64,000 nucleotides of DNA from Heliocidaris tuberculata. Taxonomy: Eukaryota; Echinodermata; Echinoidea; Camarodonta; Echinometridae. The notes beneath the pieces were generated by a model. It did not search any database, was not told the origin of the DNA, and saw nothing but the letters and a program-made list of their open reading frames with translations. The stretch is from contig CM046832.1 in assembly GCA_025618425.1 (NCBI GenBank), positions 75,421,297-75,485,296 of the forward strand, given 5' to 3'. The position numbers and the translations under genes were made by a program. This document shows positions 1 to 13,500 of the stretch, in pieces (position 1 is the stretch's first letter; the number at the start of each line of letters is the position of its first letter).

Positions 1-260
1 GAAGTTAATCCCCAAAGCATTTCAAAAATAATAAGATAAATTGGAACATGTCCCTTGACAATATATGAAATTATACACATACTGTACAGGCAGAGATAAA
101 CAATGACCTAATGATACAAGATAGATGGACTGCCAGTACTAAAACATTGCTTAATGAGGTAGCATTGGCATGACAAACCTAGTCCATAGTGTAAAAGGAA
201 TTAAAAGTTATTTCTGTTAGATATAATAAATTGGACAGATAACAGTAGGAGAGTACTTAC

Positions 261-358
261 GGCATCTCTTCAGGTAAAACATCAGCTAAGATATTAATAG
301 ATTCAGTCTTGGCTTTAGAAGTTGGAGCTGCAGCAAGAAGGATCTTCAGAAGAGATAT
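261..358 (-). CDS. STRIP1: STRIP1 last exon inside the window
   Basis: Acceptor ACTGTAG, donor GTAAGT, 98 nt ending in phase 2. It encodes [17 protein letters not shown] and [14 protein letters not shown], nearly identical to the vertebrate protein. Later exons lie to the left of position 1. Confidence 0.96.
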
Positions 359-3300
359 CTACAGTTTGGGACACATAATAACAATACATCATTACATCTG
401 ACAACATTAAGTTTATCATATCAGAATCATACATTTTATACCACTATTTCAGCACTTAAAGTCAGCCCCGTCCACTGCTGTTGTGCCTACGTCATGTCCA
501 CGAGGTGATCCCATGAGGGCTATATAATACGTAGTATAACTGACGTTACCTGGAGGCTATCTGAAATATGCCCCCTTTCTATGAGAGTCGGAGGTGCCAC
601 AAGTGTAGTTATCCTGGGACTCTAAGGCAACTACAAGGCCACTATCAGGGTGTCAATTGCTTTGTAATTTTTATTTTCTTAATTGGTTCTAGGTGACCCT
701 CACAGCTACACTTTAAGTGAAAGTCTAACTGCAGCATAACAAATACTGATATCCAGGGGCGGCGCCACGGTATTTTGATAGGAGTGGCAAGACGACCTAA
801 AGATGACGACATATTTTTTCTCCATTAAATAACGGGTAATATAGAGTTATATGTTTAAGACCTCTCTTTTTAATACTCCGCTTTCTTCTTTCTTCCCTTT
901 TCTTCCTCCTTTTCTTCTTTTTTTTTTTCTTTTTTCACTACTTGAAAAATCATAGGGGGGGGGGCGGTCGCCCCCTCTGCCCCCCCCTGTAGCGCCGCCC
1001 CTGCTGATATCAATAAAAGGGTATAGTGATTGTGTCTTACCATGTACTGTGGTAGATTAGGTAGCATGGATTGGTAGAGAGATTCCACAGAAGATGATAC
1101 AGAGTCTCCTTCTCCCTGTACCAAGGAAACAATGCAGCAACATGTTACCAAGTACTTCCAACTATCTATTAATTATGCTACAACTTCATATACATGTTAT
1201 TGAATTTCATTATATTACATACACATATAAAAGGTTATTGCCAAGATAAACACCAGCTACTCTTGCAATTATCCTCATATTCCCAACTGATATATTTCTA
1301 TATAATTAAAGGAACTATTTTAACATTTAAATTGTTGGATTTATTTGTCATTTTATTTTAGAATGAAACCCATAATCAAAAACTTATCTTACTTAATCCT
1401 ACATACTTGGTGGCATAGCAAGGATTAGATGTCTATTACAGAGTATTCAATGAACCAATTTTGAGTCATCTTACCTTAGAAAGTGGGTTTTTATTGATCT
1501 CCTCCTCTCGTTTGATTTGTAATTCTGACAGTGAAACATACACATGCTAGAAAGAAAGATAATCAGACATAAATCTGAGAGTAAGATGATTGAGTATGCT
1601 AACGTTTTTTTATTTATCATTCAAAAATTCATGATGCAGAATCATTTTAGTGTCATGGGCACCACGAAAATATCATGAGATCTGTGAAATATTCATGAAC
1701 AGATTTATGCACAATTCTACAATGTCTGTCTATGTTGAAGAAGTTATATATACATTTGTATTATAATACTTGAATATTGCATTCATAAAATCTTTGTTTT
1801 TGCATCATAGCGTAGATCAAAGACTAAAACACTTAAGTGAAAGAAATTTTGCATGTTTTAAAATGTATTAGTATGAGGAAGATTAAGATAAATTATGCTA
1901 ACCTTTTTCAAGATGTGAACTCCTTCATGAATGGGTTGAGGAAGGCCAGCTAGAGTTGTCGTGTCACTGTCAACATTTCAACAAAAAATGAAAATACATT
2001 TTAACGAAGGCAATTATATGAAATAAAGTAAACATAATTCTGTAAACAAAACTATATCATAAAAGAGAGAAGGAGCATATCAAAGTCACTATTTTACATT
2101 CTTTATTATCCACCAGGATATGATGTTGATGCAAAAATACTATCCATCTCTGAAAAACAAGTGTACATCTGCTTCTGGCTCAACCTGTGTGTTATTTACA
2201 TTCTTATATCTAACTTCATTATATTAGATAGTTTGTTGACATATGATTTGATATCATGCACAGACTCACCTGGGTACTTGATATCCTACAAACTTGTTTC
2301 TGGTGTGATCCAAGAAATTATCAAGGTCTCTTTGCCTGTCAATCATAACAAAAAATCAATCAAATCCTAGACACAACTAGTTCATTACAATTTTGAAATG
2401 CAATTTATATCAGTGAACAAATTTCATAAAGTGCATAAATTTGATAATCTCAGTACTCCTTACAATTAACCCTTAATCTAATGGGCTGTTTGGGTATTTT
2501 TACTGACTGTGGAGGGGGGGGGGGGTGGACTCTTAAAGTTCTTTAACATATTACTGCAGTAAACTGTAGCTTTCTGCGACATGTAAGTGAATAGCAAATG
2601 GGGATGGAAAAAAAGGAAGCTGGGTGCAACAAAGGTTCCTTGCGTACTCACTTGTCTACATATAATAAGATTAAGAAATTGGAAGCGCATTATGCAATAT
2701 TTAGCCCTGGCGGATTATCACAGCAATTTCCTATGAAATATGTGAACAGAGCTTAAAAGACCATACAAAACATCTACTGCCCTTCATTTCAATGTTTTTT
2801 TTCTTCAAGATCATACATGTACAACACTATGTGTGTTCACCTGACTTTAGGTGTCCATGGTAGAACTCTTGGTTCCCTAGGTGTATCAGGTGGTCTTCCA
2901 TTCCCATCATCATCTTCTTCACTTCCATTACTTCCATCTTCTTTCCCATTTACATCATCTTTCTCCTGATTGCTAGGATCCTCAGGCATAGGTTCATCTA
3001 TCCCATTCTGCTTCACCAAACCCTGTATTTCAATTGATTGCACAAAGCCATAGCTTTTCAATATTTAACATCATCAAGACACACTTAGAATCTCAGCGAG
3101 TATTTCATCTCTAAATGACTATCATCCTGGCTCATGTCCCAGCACTGTAAACCAAGAAACGTACACATGCATGAAACTTCTGCGAATTTCACAAGTGGTT
3201 CAGATTTGTGAAAGTTTCATGCCAAAAATGACTGATCACACCTGACACAATACCGACTATTCACGAAAATTTCATGTTGTCAAAGTTTCTGGATTTACAG

Positions 3301-6300
3301 CTATCAATACAGTTACACTTTGCAATACACTTAAAATGCCACTTGTAGCAAGACCCATGTTGGTCTATTTTTTTCTAAACTGTATGAAATAACATGCTTA
3401 CATCACATTCAATTCTTTGTACACATACATGTACAAATGTCAAGAGGATATTGGTGATGTCTTATCCCTTCACTCATAAAAAGACAAATATCTGCAAAGC
3501 AATCATTGACAGCAAGACATGGGTTGAAATAAAATGATGTCTATAAGATGAAGTCATCACACTATATGTTTCTAATCCTATTCAGACTGAGTTCAAGTAC
3601 ATGCCAATATGAGCTACTGATTCTTCTTACAACTGACGTGAAATTGTTTTTAGATAGAGCTGTTCTCATCACTAATTGTGTATAACTTTGGTGTGGAAGA
3701 TCACTGGTTGAGCAAAAAGTACCTGGTTCATAATAATGGAAGTTTATAAATAATTCCTTCTACCAAAGTTGTACAAAAGGGAAATATAGTTGTCACTTGT
3801 CAATACAAAGTTAAAATCTGTCTGTATATGGCCTTCATCCAAGATGGAATGAGCTCATTTCTATTTGAAAAACATTTTCAAATAAAAGCAAAAATTATCT
3901 TATCATTCTGTGATTAATGCTATTTAATATCTCTTTAACTTTCCAGAGGCAGATTTGAAAATCAAGACTGTAATAAAACTTGAAATGCGACCACTCTCAA
4001 CTTCATCCTCATGCCTGAATAGGATTAAAAAACATTGAACCTTGTTCAATCTGTATGTTTACAGCTAGAACTAAAAATGTTTTAATTCACTATATCAAGA
4101 CCAAATACAGCTATACATAATTTATGATGCATGTTTTCTAGATTAAGTTCAGTTCATGCACAATACATGCAATCTTATTCAGCAAAGTTATGTTTTTCAG
4201 TGCATTCTAATTTAAAACATGCATGAATGTTCCCTGTATCCCTCCTATAACCAAGAATTATAAAAGAAATGCGAAAGAAAATCTTCAGATTTTATGATGT
4301 GTAACCCAGGTTCTTAAAGTACAGCCAATGGGCCGTATCCTGCAAGCCAGACGATTCGATGAGGCATGCTAAATAAGAAATCAAGTAAAATGAAAAAGAT
4401 AAACTTTGCTTGGTTCTGTTATGATGCTATATATACATGCATACTGTCTGCAGAAATCTAAGTCTCAAAATTTTGCTTGCTTGCTTACTTGCTATAAGAC
4501 AATAGTATTTATCATAATACTACCATGTACAAAAGAAAAAATAAACTTTTGAAGATTACATCAAATTAGGAAGAACTATGTTTGAAAATAATTTGTGATA
4601 ATGTATAGACTGCAGTGAGGGGAGTGGACAAAACTCTACGTTCCAACATCCCTTGATAGATCCATGTATTCAAGTATAATAACCTACTAAGCCCATCTTA
4701 CTGCATGGATATGTACAAGTGCAGTTATTTGGTGATGTGTTATTACTTGCATATATTTTAGTTTGATTCTCATTAAGAAAATGGGACAAAAAGAGGGAAC
4801 AATCTTCTACTGCATTCAATCAAATCAAACTGATAAAATTAAACATGAATATTTTGTTCTTCAACAGAAATTAATGCTATAACAAGGGACACACTAGTAA
4901 CACAAAGCATGCTACAATTTTACACTGAAATAAAAATGGGGTAGGAGCTAAACAAGAAAGTGACATTTGAAACAAAGTTACTGCAGACACAAGGATCCAA
5001 CTTTCAAATTTGGAAACAATGTTATGAATGAATACAGAAACATTACATTACTGTGGTAACTACTCAACACTCCACGTACACGAGAAGCAAATGATGTCAA
5101 GGGTGGGTCACGGTGATGGATGATGGGTAACCGGCAGCGACAGCAGAATCAGGTCAAGTCAAGGGTGAAAGGTCAGGACAATTAGTTGAATTCCACAAGA
5201 AACAAAGGTGTGTGTGGGTGTGTTTTTTCATTTGTTGGAGAAAACAGAGGACATAATTTAGGAACGTGAAGTGGAAAGGGTAAATGGCAAAATAATTCAT
5301 ATTTTAGAAAAATTTTCTTACTCATTTAACCTCAATGATTTATGTTTCAGACCTGTTTTTCTAAACATCTGACAAGTAATATACTTTTCAAATTGTAAAC
5401 CACTAACAAAATTCTTTGGCCACATTATTTTTAGGTATTTCTGTTGTTTTTCAAGATCTTGGTAAGCTCATATTCCTAATCACCAGCTTTTAAAAGAGAA
5501 AGATTAAGAACAGACTGCTGCTATAATTTGAATTGAAAAGGCATGTACTAGAGGGTGTGCTTCATATTGACAAGTGTTAATTTTTCAACCCAAGACCATG
5601 CAAGTCAGTATTACTACACCTATGGGGTAAAGAAATAGAACAAAAACAACAGGTTAGGCAATAAATGAATAAAAAACATTAAATTAAATCACACAGATTT
5701 TTTTTTTTCAAACATCTGTAAAGAGCATGTCAAAGATAGATATGAAGGCAAGAGAAACAAGGAGAGACATTGGAAGCGACACTCTGCTTTCAAGTTTTCT
5801 ACACCCTTCATTATTCTCCTCTACCTTTGCCGTGCAATGAAAATCTACATTTACTTTAATACTGCATAGATATTTTAGAAAGATGAGCATTCATGCAATA
5901 CAGGCCAGCTCATTTGACTGATAATGCAAACTGTAACAATAAACCATTCCCAAACCTGTCTCTTGAACTCTATGTAGAAAGGGCATTGGATATCAATGTT
6001 ACATCTTACCAAATTATGCTAATGGGCATTCAGCACTGATTTTCGAGGATTGGAGGTATAGCACCACCAATATCCAATAACTTTTCCATATAATCTTCAG
6101 AAGACCACTTTTTTGGAGACCAATTTATAGTTATAGTTTGTGTTAGCATTACTGGTCAAATGGGACTGGACCTATACCCCTTCAGCACCAAGAATGACCC
6201 AGTGACATTTTTCAACATTCTAATGCTTGAAAAGAGAAACAACCATCAATATTAATTCAAAGTTAAAGTTCTTAAAATGACCAACATTAACATAAACTCT

Positions 6301-7528
6301 TTTATTACTTGTTAGAATTGGAATACAATTAACCCTTCACACAGAAAATTAACGTTCATGGAATCAGAAACAAGGTTAGTGAAAGTTTGATAAAATTGGA
6401 AAAAAAGGAACATGTATATTGCAAATATTTGAAAGATGAGATCACTCATGATACAGAGAATCTCCCACTCATAATTAATTCACAAAGTGTGATGTCATAC
6501 AGGGAAAACCCTCCCATACTGCTAAAAAGAAAATGACTAGAAATATCCCTTTTTGTCCATATTTACCCAACTTTACTCTTACTATACTGAAATTTTTGGA
6601 GCTCCTCCTGACCAGGAGCTCCTCCTGACTAGGACCCCCTTCCAATAAAAATTTCAATATACAGTTGTTGAGAATCGCATAAAAAACAATTAATTTCATA
6701 TTATAATTCATGCAAGTTAAATGCAGAATTTGACATTTCTATTGATCGAATACACAGCAAAATTTGTCAGGGGGAGGAGGCTTGTAAGGGTGAACAATAG
6801 AAAATACTTTTCAAGATACATTATGGGTAACATATCCATATATGTCTTTCTACAGGAAAATTGTTTCAGCATAAGAATTAAGAAAAAGAATAAATTTAAG
6901 GGTTCTCCCTATATAACATCATGAATACGTGACCACATTGTCAAAAAAAAAAAAAAAATCCCAATATCATTGGTGATTTTGACTTTGAAAATTTTGTCTG
7001 ATTTCTCTAAACCTTTCTTTTTGATCTGTTTCTCAGATTTTTCAGCTTCCACTCAACAAATTTTCTGAAGGGTGATATTTCCTTATAGACCCTGTGATTT
7101 TCGTCAATACATCAATATCCCAATTATGAGAATCCATTCTATTCCTATACTGTTTGTGTATTTCTATGGTATTTTATATTCTAAATAATAATAATAATAA
7201 TACCTCCAATACAAATGAAACAGAGTAAACTCACACAGAGAAATTATGTCATGACAGTATTAAAAACCAATCATTTACATAATGGGAGAAAACAAACATG
7301 ATATTACACTATTTACATGTACAAGGAATTTTTGTAGTCAAAGAAAAAAATCCAGATAAAGCAAAACTGGGGAAATTGTAGGAGCATAAAGCAATTATAC
7401 AACCAATTAAATTACAGAAAATGTCTAGTGGAATAATAGAAATTTATGACCCAAATTATAACACATCAGGAAAATTACACCACATGAGAGATAGAGAGAC
7501 AGAGAGAAAGAGAGACAGACAGACAGAA

Positions 7529-7560
<32 letters not shown>

Positions 7561-10500
7561 GGAGGAGAGGAGGAAAGGAGAAATGATATTGAAAACAAAT
7601 TTTGGACAAGATTCTATCTTTAATCTGACCATAGTTCATATTTGATTATCAAAAGAAGTACCACACAGGTATGAAACATGAGAAAAAATATTGATATAGA
7701 TCAGTTGAAAAATCTACTGAACATTGATCTGATTTGATGAAAATACTCAGTATCTTTTAAATTGAACAAGAATGAATGAACTATGATCTGGAGGATCCTC
7801 AGAAGTTGTAAAGATAAATTTTGATGTGTAATAATACCCTTCTGGTTTGTCTAGCTGATCTCCGCTGGGGGTCAAAGACTTCAGCTGCTGCCATTGGAGG
7901 AGAGGACGCCCTCATCGTCTTTGCAACACACATGGTATCTTCCCGAACAGGTGGTAGACCTGCTGCTTTTCTTGCTGTCTGTTTCATCTGTGAGTAGTCT
8001 GCTAAGCCACCTAAGGAAAACTGTAGAAAAGAAGTCATCTATAGAAGCAAAGTCGTCATTTTATGGGACAGTACTATCAAATGATAATTCAAATCTACTA
8101 ATAAATAAGTAATGTATTGATATTTGATAATGTAAAATTGCATATTATATCTGAATACTGTCTGAAATTTATATCAAATTGTAAGGTTAGCAAAACTTTA
8201 AAGAGGGGGATCAAAGGCCACAGCTTGCCCCCATCCTTCATCATGGATACAATTTTAGATCATAAGTGTCCTTTCCAAAATTTGCAATTATTTCAAAGCT
8301 TCTGCTGGGGAAAGGGGAGGGATACACTCAATGTCAAACTTTTGGTGCTATCTCATGTAGATTTACTCGCATTTCCATGTAGCTGATTAAAATGACAAAA
8401 ATAATGAAGTATATTTACATGTGTCTTTGTGCACAGAAAGTCCAGCTAACATGAAATTAACCAAATAGTAAAAATTATCATTGCAACACCCCAATTATTG
8501 GTTTCTAATATTTGTTATAACTTCAAGGAAAGCAGAGAAAAACACTAGAGCCTTACCAGAATAGTCTTCCATAGAAGAAGTAGAATCTTCTTGATAGGGA
8601 AATGTGGGGCATGGCCGCTGCAGAATTTAGTCACCATGTTGAAGAGGATGATAGAAAGAGAGTCATCTTCCTTCACAGCTTGACCTAAACAGTTTCAACA
8701 CATTTTAACATTTATTACAATTTATTCCATTTCTTTGATATTCATTTCTGATTCTTCAGAATAAAATGCAGCTTGTAAGCTAATTTAGGTAAGTTAATTT
8801 TTTTTTACACATTGTAAAAAATCCATCACATTTACATCTATACATGTGCCAAATTAATGTGAAATATAAAGGTCCAAGAAAAGTCTCTACTGGTAATTTA
8901 ACCAGTCTTTGGCTTAGGATTCTTAATGCCATAAAACCACTTGATGTTATAATGATACCTCATTGTGGCTGTGATCCCTTGCAGTAACAGTATAACCAAA
9001 TAAATAAATATGTGTTCTGTTTTCTCACTCAACAGTTTTTCAGAGAAATAGAATTTCTTGATAAAAATGTGGGGCATGGCCATTGCATAATTTAGTTATT
9101 CAGAGGAACAAAATTGCATATACTTGTGAATAAAATTAGCAAATAATTCTGTTGTAGAAAAATAATCAGAAACAGACATTGTGTAATACCTCTTCCAATA
9201 AAAATTGCATTAAAAAGCTCATCTGTTTAAAAACCATGGAAATTCAGGGAAGAAATCCAATGCAAAATGCATCCTTTTTAAAAATCAATTACCAGTAACA
9301 TCTTTATCTGAAAGCAATTGAAAAGCAATTGAAATAACACTTTACAGATGCACAATTCACTGCATATCTTGAAGTTATATATGAGGCTCAAAATAAACCT
9401 CCCCCCCTTTCTTAGTTTAATACCAGCATATGGATAACAGATTATCATGAAGACATTGCCACCTGACCACTAGATGTGTGCCATGGCCACAGTCTCGATA
9501 ACTAATATTCATCTATAAGAAACTATGATGATAGAAGTAGGTCCTCTTGGATTTATTAATTTACATTTAGATGGAATTACCATGGTAGCATGATGTATTA
9601 CCATCAAAATTGAGAGAAGCAAATGCTTTTATTCATGCATCCTTCTGGCAGGAGCATTAAAACAGTCTTTAGCTTTATACAAAATCCTTCTGGTGAAAAA
9701 CTAGGCGCATATCTCGACCTGATTACATAGCCAATAAAGACATATTGACCTGCATTCACGAAGGAAGGTTTTTTCTTCAACGAATTATTCTATGTCTAGA
9801 TTACTCAGATTGCAAAAGAGGGCTAATAGAATCGTTTCTCATGCCAGTTTCCTTGCTCATACTACTCCATTATTTGCTCATTTAAAATTATTAAATGTAT
9901 TTGATCTCTCCAATTTTAACTTTGCAATTTTCATGTATTTGTGCTTTAACAAAACTATCCCACTTAATCTCTCTAACAAATTCTGTATCAATGCCCAATT
10001 TCACTCATACAATACACGTAGTTCCTCCCACTTTCATTTACCGTTGACGAGAATTAATGTTGCAAAAAACTCTATCTTCTGTAAGGGGCCCATAATCTGG
10101 AATAAATTACCCTCACATATCAAATGTAGTCCTTCTCTTAAAGTCTTCAAAAGGAGGTTGAAATCACTCATACTGGATACTTAGTTCACTTTATCTATGT
10201 TCAGGCTTTACTCTTACTTTTGTATTGTTTGTTTTTGTTTTGCTATGCATTTCTCTGTTTTACTTTTATGTATAAATTAATATATATGATGTTGTCTATC
10301 TTTTGTTGGTGGCAGCACCAATAAGGCTTTTTTGCCTTCCTAAGCTGTCTCCTCATTCATGTACTATTATACTGTGGTTGTTCTATAAATTTTGTAAATC
10401 TAATTTTCTTTTTATGAATGGATGAAATAAATGGAATGAATGAAATTTATGGAAACATAACATAACATTTATTTCCTTCTCATACAATGTGATATACAAA

Positions 10501-13500
10501 GGATACATGTGTAGCAATGTGGTGAACATACATGTAGAGTACAATACAGTAAATATTTCAGAAAACAGAAGGCGGCGAAAACCCGACGAGCAAAGCTTGT
10601 GTTGGGAACACCCTTAACAATTAAACACAAGTTACTGAAAGATCATCATTATATGAGTACCAGTTTTGCATAAACTGAAGGAATCGCTTATAGGAAGGAA
10701 AATACAGTAGATGGAGAAAAGTTCATTTGAACTTCATTTCATAAGTTCATTTGAATTAAAGTGAATTAGATTACATATAATTTCAAGCCTTCTGTGCAAT
10801 GTGTCTACGATGACACCATCTGAGATTGCAGTGTACTAGAGTACTAAAATAGGCAGCATACATATCACTTTAAAGATAAAGTTGAGTTCTGGTCATGCAA
10901 TTACATTGTGAAAGAAACTCAAAGCAATTGGAAAAGGTTATTCATGTCTACATAAGAATTGGTGTATACTTTGACCTTTTTAAATTCTCAAAATAAAGAA
11001 ATGGACCCATTCTTCCTAAAAAGCACATGCACTGCTCACAAAAACGGGTATATGGGACTGCACACACATGTTCCAGCTATTTATCATCAAATTTTGAATA
11101 CAATTTCATTAGAAAAGCAATCCTTTTTAGGGGACATTTCTACTATGATGTTCTTCCAAACTGACATAATAGGAATGACAAAGCTCACAAATTATTTTTC
11201 ACCCTTCCCAGAACTTAACCTTCTCTTTAAAACTGGTTGACAACACTGTCCAGACGAGTATACAGTGTTACATAATACATGAAAAAGATTTGACCCTAGC
11301 AACAGCTGACGCATGTACATAAATGACTGAAAGAAATAAACGTTCGTACAACATGTCATTGGACTCTGTGAAGTATCTATGAATCATGGTTTGAAATTGT
11401 TAAGTTTAACTTAACTCATGGTCTATTAAAATAATGGTTTAAATCTCCACTGTGGACTAAATTAAAGCATACATAAGCGTATTATTGCTCACCTATTGGA
11501 CATAAGGACATGCACGTACTACACTCAATATGAAGGTTCCAACCATGGGTTAAAATAAACCTCTTTCTGAATTCAAGCCATTGTCTCCATGTGTGCATGT
11601 ATGGGGGGGGGGGGGGTGGAGTAACAAATTAAGGGTCCTGGTCATATGTGTAGTGCTTGCATGCTTCCGATTTGGAGATCAGTGGCATGCAAATTTTCAT
11701 TGACATTTGTTTCAATAATTTCAAAACATTCATGTCAACATTCACTTACAGTATTTTCAAGAATGTCAAAATACTCTCAGTGAAGGAAAGTGATTCAGCA
11801 TCGTGCATCTAATATTTTTAGAGAAAGAAAACCATGTCCATGCCCCCTATATGTGTATGTTTACACACTACCTTTACATGGTGTCGTCAAGATTCTTTTA
11901 TATACACGTCTTGATTCTATATACACATCTTGATTCATAACCTCATCAACCTCCAGTGCTACACTATGAATTGACTAATATATCAATGTAAAAATAACAG
12001 CTTGGATGAAAAACATAACTGCATTAACCCTACTTTTGTTGAGAAGAAGAAATAGAAACTAAATAGAAACTAATACGACAGAAGAAAGAATATAAAAATA
12101 AGGTGCTCACCTATGTCTGTTTTGAAATTGCGTATTTGTGACTTCATTTCATCTGTATCATCAGGGTGTTCAGTTCGGAGAGTCTCAACCATGATGTACA
12201 GAACACTTAGTACCACTCTGTCAACAACAAATAACAAAACAATTTGCACCTGTTATTATCATATTAGTGATTTCTTGTATAGCGCTATGTCCATCACACA
12301 CTGACACTTCTAGCATTCCGATACCAATAGCCCAATTACAGCAAAGCTGCCACTATGTAGCACTTAAACATACCCATTCACATCTGGATGGAGAGTGGCA
12401 AATGTAGATTAATATTTTTTCAAAGGATGTCAGAGCTAGGCTGGGATTTAAACCCTTAACCCCAGTCAAGTCAATGAACTGCTATGCCATGATACTCAAC
12501 AAGACCTTCAGCTATTTATTGGTGTTATCAGCTGCATAAATCATTCTAAATATAATACTCTACCAAACATGGTATCTCAGTAACATAGTTGTGTATGCAT
12601 TACTGATTTTTTTTTTCATGAATTCAGCAAGTGGAATTGAATTCACAGAAGTTTAAATTGCCATGAAAAATATGAATTACAACATGGAATTTTTGTAATT
12701 TGTGGAAATTTCTGGTTCTTTACTACTTTTTTTAATGCGTCCATATTTCTATAGCAAGCTAAAATCAATGCGTAGGAATCCATTTCCTCCTTTTTATTCA
12801 CCTTAAATTCTTATATGAATATGTAAAATGGACAAATTATTTCAACAGTATACACATTCCATAGTTACTTCTATATCACACATTTATTGTAAGCAAAATG
12901 AGAGATATTTTAAATAATCATGTTATAGGATTTACACTTACACTGAAAAAAATGCACCCTATCAAAATTCAGTTAGTAATGGAAAACTTAATCTGATAAA
13001 CCAAGCTACCTGCAAGATAATCCTACCTGAGATCAGTACTGTCAACAATAGATACAGCAGGCTTACGAAGAGCAGTAGAAGCTGCAACTGAGTTCCTAAA
13101 AGTATTCATCAAAATGAAAAGAGAACATGCAAAGGACCCCTTTTATGGAATAATATACCTCAACCCATCAAGAACAATAAATCTCTCAACACATTCAAAT
13201 GCAAGTTTAAGGAGTATCTCTTGCTAAAGAAAACACTGAACATTATGAATATCATTTTTTTTAAAACTTAATTTACAATTCTCTGTATATTTTTGTTTCC
13301 ATGTGAAAAGGAATCATGTTTACAAGTTTTTACCAAACTTTTTATGATCCCACCACATTTACATTTATTCTAATCTTCTTTGTATACTTGTGGACATTCT
13401 TAACACTTAATTCACTGGTATAACGTAGTTCTGCCCGTACACATAATAAATCAGTGAAGAAAATCGGATGATTTTTTCTTTCTGCATATAGTCTTTTATG

